A stretch of DNA of 37,087 nucleotides from Burkholderiales bacterium (GTDB lineage Bacteria; Pseudomonadota; Gammaproteobacteria; Burkholderiales; Burkholderiaceae_F), in assembly GCA_900290295.1 (NCBI GenBank), contig OMSW01000290.1, positions 360 through 37,446 on the forward strand, read 5' to 3'. The notes beneath the pieces were generated by a model that saw nothing but the letters and a program-made list of their open reading frames with translations, did not search any database and had not been told where the DNA came from. The translations under genes were made by a program, and so were the position numbers. Of the stretch, positions 31,238 to 37,087 are shown in pieces. Position 1 is the first letter of the stretch. The number at the start of each line of letters is the position of its first letter.

Positions 31238-32051
31238 ATGGGCATCCTCGTGCTTAGCGCTCCCTTGCCCTCGGCCCCATTCGTCGCCGCACTGCGCGCA
31301 GCCGCACCCGACGTTCCGGTGTGGAGCGAGCGGGAGCGGCCTCCATCGGACGAGGCTGTGGAGGCAATTCTTGCGTGGCGACTGAAACCGGGCACGGTGT
31401 CGCGGTACCCGAAGCTGCGCGTACTGTGCTCGACCGGTGCCGGTGTCGACAAGCTGCTCGCCGCCTCGGATCTGCCGCCCGACTTGCCGGTGACGCGTGT
31501 GGTCGACCCGTTGCAGGCGCAATCGGTTGCGCAGTATGTGGTGGCGTACACGCTGCGCTTTGCACGCGATCTGCTTGACCCCGCTGGGCTATCCACTTGC
31601 AATGTGGGGACGGCGACGGCGGTCTTTGCCGGTGGGGCGCAGTCTCGCCGGCGACGCAGAGTTACCGCTGCTGCTTGCGCAGTCCGATGTGCTCATCTGC
31701 ACGCTGCCGCTGACGCCGGCCACCCGAGGGCTGCTCGACCGCGCCCGGATGTCGCAGCTGCCGCGCGGCTCATACCTAATCAACGTCGGTCGCGGCGAAC
31801 ATTTGGTGGAAGGCGACTTGCGGGCTCTGCTCGACGAAGATCATCTCGCCGGGGCGGCGCTCGACGTATTCGAGCGCGAGCCGCCGCCGCCTGATGCCTG
31901 GATCTGGCGACACGCGCGAGTGACTGCCACACCGCACATCGCTGGCGAGGCGCGCGACGAGATCGTCGCTGCGCAATGTCTGGACGCCTTGCGCCGCGCT
32001 CGCGCCGGAGCGACGCAGCCATTTGCCGTCGACCAGGCGGCGGGGTACTGA
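31238..32051 (+). pseudogene. D-2-hydroxyacid dehydrogenase (GhrA-like) with internal deletion and frameshift
   Basis: Frame 1: MGILVLSAPLPSAPFVAALRAAAPDVPVWSER...RYPKLRVLCSTGAGVDKLL...VVDPLQAQSVAQYVVAYTLRFARDLL; +1 frame resumes LGYPLAMWGRRRRSLPVGRSLAGDAELPLLLAQSDVLICTLPLTPATRGLLDRARMSQLPRGSYLINVGRGEHLVEGDL...TPHIAGEARDEIVAAQCLDAL. Segment that should carry GxGxxG is absent. Confidence 0.85.
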
Positions 32052-32080
32052 CAGCAGCACAACGGACCGAGGACGCATCG

Positions 32081-33280
32081 ATGGATTTGCGCTTTACTCC
32101 AGAAGAGGAGAACTTTTGCACGGAGGTTCGTGCCTTTCTCGCGCAGAAACTGCCGCCGCGGCTGTCGGAGAGGGTGCGAGCCGGCAAACGCCTGAGCCGC
32201 GCCGACATGGTCGAGTGGCACGCGATTCTGAACTCGCGCGGTTGGCTTGCGAGTCATTGGCCAACGCAGTACGGCGGCCCGGGCTGGAGCGCGGTCCAGA
32301 GGTTTATCTTCGAGAATGAATGTGCCCTGGCGCATTGCCCTCGCATCGTGCCGTTCGGCGTCAACATGCTAGGACCCGTGCTGATCAAGTTCGGAACCGA
32401 GGCACAGAAGCGGCACTGGCTGCCCCGCATTCTGGACGGGTCGGACTGGTGGTGCCAGGGTTACTCTGAGCCCGGCGCCGGTTCGGACCTCGCCGGCGTA
32501 ACGACGAGTGCGGTGCACCAGGGCGAACAGTACGTCGTCAATGGCCAGAAGACCTGGACCACTCTGGGCCAGTACGCGAACATGATCTTTTGCCTCGTGC
32601 GCACGGACCGTGAGGCGAAGAAGCAGGAAGGCATCAGCTTTCTGCTGATCGACATGAGATCGCCAGGCGTCGAAGTCCGGCCGATCATCACACTGGACGG
32701 CGCGCACGAGATCAACGAGGTGTTCCTGACCAATGTGCGCGTGCCGGTCGAAAACCTCGTTGGTCCGGAGAACAAGGGCTGGACCTGCGCGAAGTACTTA
32801 TTGACATACGAGCGCACCAACATCGCCGGCATCGGTTTGTCGGTGGCCGCGTTCGAGCAGCTCAAGGAAGTTGCCGCCACGCAAATGCGCCAAGGCCAAC
32901 CGTTGGCCGAGGATCCCCTGTTCGCAGCACGCATGGCGCGCGTCGAGATCGAGCTGGAGAACATGAAAACCACCAATTTGCGCGTCCTGGCCGCAGCAAG
33001 CGGTGGCGGCGTTCCGGGCGCCGAGAGCTCTATGCTGAAGATCCGCGGCACGGAAATCCGCCAGGAGATCTCGTCCCTGTATCGTCGGGCGATGGGCGTC
33101 CATGCCCGCGCCTATGTGGACGAGGCCCTCGACGACGGCGCCGACGGCCCGTGGGTCGGGCCCAAGGAGGCGGCGGCATCGGCTGCAGCGCGGTACTTCA
33201 ACAACCGCAAGCTGTCGATTTTCGGTGGCTCCAACGAGATCCAGAAGAACATCATCGCCAAGATGATCCTTGGTCTTTGA
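32081..33280 (+). CDS. Acyl-CoA dehydrogenase (PimC-like large subunit)
   Basis: MDLRFTPEEENFCTEVRAFLAQKLPPRLSERVRAGKRLSRADMVEWHAILNSRGWLASHWPTQYGGPGWSAVQRFIFENE; WWCQGYSEPGAGSDLAGV; GGSNEIQKNIIAKMILGL. Confidence 0.93.
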   Translation: MDLRFTPEEENFCTEVRAFLAQKLPPRLSERVRAGKRLSRADMVEWHAILNSRGWLASHWPTQYGGPGWSAVQRFIFENECALAHCPRIVPFGVNMLGPVLIKFGTEAQKRHWLPRILDGSDWWCQGYSEPGAGSDLAGVTTSAVHQGEQYVVNGQKTWTTLGQYANMIFCLVRTDREAKKQEGISFLLIDMRSPGVEVRPIITLDGAHEINEVFLTNVRVPVENLVGPENKGWTCAKYLLTYERTNIAGIGLSVAAFEQLKEVAATQMRQGQPLAEDPLFAARMARVEIELENMKTTNLRVLAAASGGGVPGAESSMLKIRGTEIRQEISSLYRRAMGVHARAYVDEALDDGADGPWVGPKEAAASAAARYFNNRKLSIFGGSNEIQKNIIAKMILGL

Positions 33281-33300
33281 CGGGCTCGTGAGGTTTGCCA

Positions 33301-34462
33301 TGAATTTCGAACACAGCGACGAACGCCGGATGTTGGCCGACACATTGAATCGATTTATCCGCGAGCAATATGGTTTCGCCACGCGGCAGCGTATCTGCGC
33401 ATCGGCGCAGGGCTGCAGCCGCGAGGTCTGGCAGCGCTTGGCCGAGCTGGGCGCGATCGCCGCCTTGTTCCCCGAGTCCGACGGCGGTTTCGGTGGAGCC
33501 GGGTTCGACATCGCCATCGTCTTCGAGTCGATGGGTCGCGGCCTGGTGGTTCGGTGGTCGAGCCGCTGGTCGGCGCCCTAATGGCGGGTCAGGTTTTGGC
33601 CACGGTCGGCACCGAGGCCGCGCGCGCATTGCTGGCCGAGCTGATCGCGGGCGAGAAGATTGTGCTGCTTGCCTACGAGGAGGCCGACACCTTCGCCGAT
33701 CCAAGCCGTATTGCCCTGCGCGCCGAACGCGCTGGCGCTGGCTGGCGCCTCACCGGGAGCAAGTCGGTCGTTCACCAGGCCGAGCAGGCCGACGCCTTCG
33801 TGATCGCAGCGCGTACCAGCGGCGCGGTAGGCGACGAGAACGGCCTTTCGCTGTTCCTGGTGCCGCGGGACACGCCGGGTCTGAGCCTTCGGGGATATCG
33901 GTTGATCGATGGCGGCCGGGCCGCTGAACTGACACTTGGAGCCGTTGCGCTGCCCGCCGTGTCGCTGCTCGGCATGGCCGACAGTGCGCATCCCGTGATG
34001 GAGCGCGCCATCGGCTATGGGGTACTTGCCTTGACCGCGGAGTCCCTGGGGGCAATGGAGGCCGCCAAAGAGGCGACCTTGGAGTACCTGCGGACCCGCA
34101 AGCAGTTCGGCACGCCGATCGGCAGCTTCCAGGCGCTACAGCACCGCATGGCCGCGCTGCTGCTCGAAGTCGAACAGGCGCGGTCGAGCGTGATCAATGC
34201 CGCGGCCTCGCTGGGTGCCGGGCGAACGTTGCGGGAGCGCGCGCTTTCGGCTGCCAAGGTCACCGTCGGCCGTGTCGGGATCTTGGTTGCCGAAGAGAGC
34301 ATCCAGTTGCACGGCGCCATCGGGATGACCTGGGAACTGCCGCTGGCACACTTTGCCAAGCGCCTGGTGATGATCGATCACGAGCTCGGCGACGAGGATC
34401 ATCACTTGGCACGCTTCATTGCGCTCGGTCGAGGCAAGGCACTTGCTGCTGGTGCGCCATGA
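33301..34462 (+). pseudogene. Acyl-CoA dehydrogenase (PimD-like small subunit), frameshifted by an 8-bp duplication near 33545-33557
   Basis: Frame 1 MNFEHSDERRMLADTLNRFIREQYGFATRQRICAS...FESMGRGLVV; resumes in other frame VEPLVGALMAGQVLATVGTEAARALLAELIAGEKIVLLAYEE...; removing 8 nt gives GRGLVVEPLVGAL. Confidence 0.85.
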
Positions 34463-34523
34463 TGAAATACTGCGATACGGCGGTCCACTCGCCGATTGCA
34501 AAAAACGATTGGGGAGAAATCCG

Positions 34524-36137
34524 ATGCTCGGACAGATGATGAAGGTGCCGCTGACCATTCCCTCCTTGCTGGAGTTCGCGGCGAGATACCACGGGGATTG
34601 CGAGATCGTCTCCAAGACCGTCGAAGGCCCTATCCACCGCTACGACTATGCCGGCTTGGCGCGGCGGACCAAGCAACTCGCCAACGCGTTGTGCGGTCTC
34701 GGACTCGGTGATGGCGACATCGTCGGTACCTTGGCCTGGAACGGTTATCGGCATCTCGAGCTCTATTACGGCGTCTCTGGCATTGGAGCGGTCTGCCACA
34801 CGGTCAATCCGCGTTTGTTCGTCGAGCAGATCGCCTACATCATCAATCATGCCGAGGACCGCTACGTCTTCACGGACCTCTCTTTCGTCGGCCTGCTCGA
34901 AGGCTTGGCTGACAAATTGAAAAAGGTCCAAGGCTTCGTGGTGATGACCGACCGGGCCCACATGCCGTCGACCACCCTGCGCAATGCGTTGTGCTACGAG
35001 GAACTGTTGGCCGGACAGCCCGAAACCTTCGATTGGTCCATCGTCGACGAGAACGCCGCTGCGGCGCTTTGCTACACCTCGGGCACCACGGGGAACCCGC
35101 GTGGGGTCCTCTACAGCCATCGCTCGACGGTGCTCCATTCGATGGCCGTGAACTTTGCCGACTCCCTGGCGCTATCGGCTCGCGATGCGATGTTGCCGGT
35201 TGTGCCCATGTTCCACGTCAATGCCTGGGGGATTCCCTACGCGGCGCCGGTTGCGGGCTGCAAGCTGGTGATGCCGGGGCCCAATTTGGATGGCGCCAGT
35301 TTGACGCACTTGATGGAATCGGAGGCCGTAACCATCTCCGCCGGTGTCCCCACTGTCTGGCTCAATCTTTTGGCGCATATCAAGGAAACGGGCAAGTGTC
35401 CTTCGCGCTTGAATCGCGTGGTGATCGGCGGTTCCGCCTGCCCCCCGGCCATGATGGAGGCCTTCGAAAAACTCGGCGTACGTGCCGTTCACGCCTGGGG
35501 CATGACGGAAATGAGTCCCCTGGGTGTGATCAATCAGCCAACGCGCAGGACCGAGGCGCTGGCGGCCGATCAGCGGAGGGAGCTCGCGCTCAAACAGGGC
35601 CGTCCTCTATACGGTGTCGAGATCAAGATCGTCGATGGCGCTGGCGTGGAACTGCCCTTCGACGGTACCAGCTTCGGTAGCCTGAAGGTCCACGGCTACT
35701 GGATCTGCGACAGCTATTTTCGGCAGGAGCCGGTTGCCGCCCATGACGAGCCGGGCTGGTTCGACACCGGCGACGTCGCTACCATCGACGCCGATGGTTT
35801 CGTGAAGATCGTGGATCGCACCAAAGACGTGATCAAGTCAGGCGGCGAGTGGATCAGCTCCATCGATCTGGAGAACGTCGCCATCGCCCATCCGGCGGTG
35901 CGCGAGGCCGCCGCCATCGGCCGTACCGACGAAAAATGGGGCGAACGCCCGGTAATCGTTGCTGTGCTGAAACCGGGAGCGACGGCCACAGCAGAGGAGA
36001 TCCGCGCGTTCTACCGCGGCAAGGTGGGAAAGTGGTGTGAACCGGACGCGGTCCTCATCGTCGAGAGTCTTCCCCACACCGCGACCGGCAAGTTGCTGAA
36101 AACCGAGTTGCGCCGGCTCTACGGCCAGGCCCGCTGA
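34524..36137 (+). CDS. Acyl-CoA synthetase / AMP-forming fatty-acid-CoA ligase
   Basis: [89 protein letters not shown]. Start 34524 with upstream GGGGAG. Confidence 0.95.
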   Translation: MLGQMMKVPLTIPSLLEFAARYHGDCEIVSKTVEGPIHRYDYAGLARRTKQLANALCGLGLGDGDIVGTLAWNGYRHLELYYGVSGIGAVCHTVNPRLFVEQIAYIINHAEDRYVFTDLSFVGLLEGLADKLKKVQGFVVMTDRAHMPSTTLRNALCYEELLAGQPETFDWSIVDENAAAALCYTSGTTGNPRGVLYSHRSTVLHSMAVNFADSLALSARDAMLPVVPMFHVNAWGIPYAAPVAGCKLVMPGPNLDGASLTHLMESEAVTISAGVPTVWLNLLAHIKETGKCPSRLNRVVIGGSACPPAMMEAFEKLGVRAVHAWGMTEMSPLGVINQPTRRTEALAADQRRELALKQGRPLYGVEIKIVDGAGVELPFDGTSFGSLKVHGYWICDSYFRQEPVAAHDEPGWFDTGDVATIDADGFVKIVDRTKDVIKSGGEWISSIDLENVAIAHPAVREAAAIGRTDEKWGERPVIVAVLKPGATATAEEIRAFYRGKVGKWCEPDAVLIVESLPHTATGKLLKTELRRLYGQAR

Positions 36138-36216
36138 CACTGCGGCGGCGCAGCGCGTGCGCGAGCCGGGGCGGTAGCGCGCGGCGTAGCGCCCGCCGCG
36201 GATGGTTGCCGGCGCC

Positions 36217-37087
36217 TCAGTCGACCCTCGGCCGGTTCTCGGGCTGGCCTTCGTACGGATCCGCCGGAAGGAGGCCCTCGACCGCGTGCCGCACCCGGCT
36301 GCTGACCGTGGGAAGAATCCGGGGGTGGGTGAACACGTAGAAGCGCTCGGCGCGGATCGCGTCGAAGGTCATCTGCGCTACCTGGGCGGCGCTAAGTCGA
36401 CTGCTTTCGATCGCCTTTGCCGTCTGCGTATGTGCGGCGCGCTGTGAGGCGGTCGGCGCGGGGCCGTCCGCCGTCCGGTCCGGACGGTTGCGCTCGGAAC
36501 GGCCAATGCCGGTAGCGACAAAAGCCGGGCTCAGCAGCGTGACCCCGATCTTCGAGTCTGCCAGCCGCAAATCGTGGAACAGGGATTCGGTCAGCGCGAC
36601 GACCGCATGCTTGCTTACGCTGTACACCCCCATCAGCGGCGCGCTCAGCCAACCGGCCGCCGACGCCGTATTGACAATATGCGCGGGCTCGCCGGCACGG
36701 CTCGATTCCAGCATTCCCGGCACGAAGTAGTGCAGCCCGTGCACAACGCCCATCAAATTGACGCCCAGTACCCACTGCCAGTCGTGCTCCGTGTTTTCCC
36801 AAACATAGCCGCCGGCGCCGACGCCGGCATTGTTGAACAGCAAGTGAACCGGACCGAACTCGCGCTGCGCGCGTGCCGCCAGGCGCTCGACTTGAGCTGC
36901 CTGCGACACGTCGACCCGCACGCCGATGACATTTGGCTTGTCGCCAAGCTCGGCGACGAGCTCCTCCAGGGCTGCCTGGTCGACGTCCGCGAGCACGAGG
37001 CGCATTCCCAACGATCGCGCACTGCGCGCGAACTCGCGTCCGAACCCGCTCGCAGCCCCGGTTATCACCGCCGTTCGTCCATGGAAG
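36217..37087 (-). CDS. Short-chain dehydrogenase/reductase, 5' end truncated by window edge
   Basis: Minus strand FHGRTAVITGAASGFGREFARSARSLGMRLVLADVD...LLFNNAGVGAGG...YSVSKHAVVALTESL; reading frame stays open beyond the ORF-track start (37068) to the edge. Confidence 0.92.
   Translation of the reverse strand, partial: FHGRTAVITGAASGFGREFARSARSLGMRLVLADVDQAALEELVAELGDKPNVIGVRVDVSQAAQVERLAARAQREFGPVHLLFNNAGVGAGGYVWENTEHDWQWVLGVNLMGVVHGLHYFVPGMLESSRAGEPAHIVNTASAAGWLSAPLMGVYSVSKHAVVALTESLFHDLRLADSKIGVTLLSPAFVATGIGRSERNRPDRTADGPAPTASQRAAHTQTAKAIESSRLSAAQVAQMTFDAIRAERFYVFTHPRILPTVSSRVRHAVEGLLPADPYEGQPENRPRVD

Noticed and set aside
36138-36216. GC-rich semi-palindromic sequence between ligase and SDR
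   Set aside because: Several overlapping imperfect stems but none distinct; cannot call a terminator by eye.
1-37087. tRNA, rRNA, CRISPR arrays, IS elements, phage or defence genes
   Set aside because: None recognised in reading both strands and the ORF translations; no regularly spaced repeats or transposase motifs seen.

Overview
High-GC proteobacterial-type chromosomal window with three blocks. (1) ~1-12.4 kb, carbon storage and sugar metabolism: a left-truncated WS/DGAT-type acyltransferase (absent from the supplied ORF track), a conserved hypothetical gene, a translationally coupled pair of (alpha/alpha)6-type glycosidases (amylo-alpha-1,6-glucosidase/GDE family and GH63/MGH1-like), and a divergent run of transaldolase, polyphosphate-glucokinase-like ROK kinase, 6-phosphogluconate dehydrogenase, glucose-6-phosphate dehydrogenase and 6-phosphogluconolactonase. 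(2) ~12.6-19.3 kb, a Liv-type branched-chain amino acid/amide ABC transporter (G-F-H-M-K order, minus strand) plus a Zn-alcohol dehydrogenase. (3) ~19.3-37 kb, an acyl-CoA catabolic cluster: IclR regulator, four acyl-CoA dehydrogenases, FadB/J-like bifunctional enzyme, thiolase, SDRs, APH-type kinase, quinone oxidoreductase, MaoC hydratase, class II aldolase, 2-hydroxyacid dehydrogenase and acyl-CoA ligase. Most interesting points: an adjacent APH-kinase + acyl-CoA dehydrogenase pair that looks like a split version of animal ACAD10/ACAD11 (candidate 4-hydroxyacyl-CoA phosphorylation/elimination route); three separate gene lesions in the same locus (IclR 1-nt frameshift, 2-hydroxyacid dehydrogenase internal deletion removing the Rossmann glycine motif, ACAD small-subunit gene with an 8-bp duplication frameshift); a sigma70-like promoter with a 14-bp palindrome over its -10 in the divergent fad-like promoter region; and a 9-codon ORF with a strong Shine-Dalgarno abutting a perfect 13-bp hairpin. 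No tRNA, rRNA, CRISPR, IS or phage genes were recognised.
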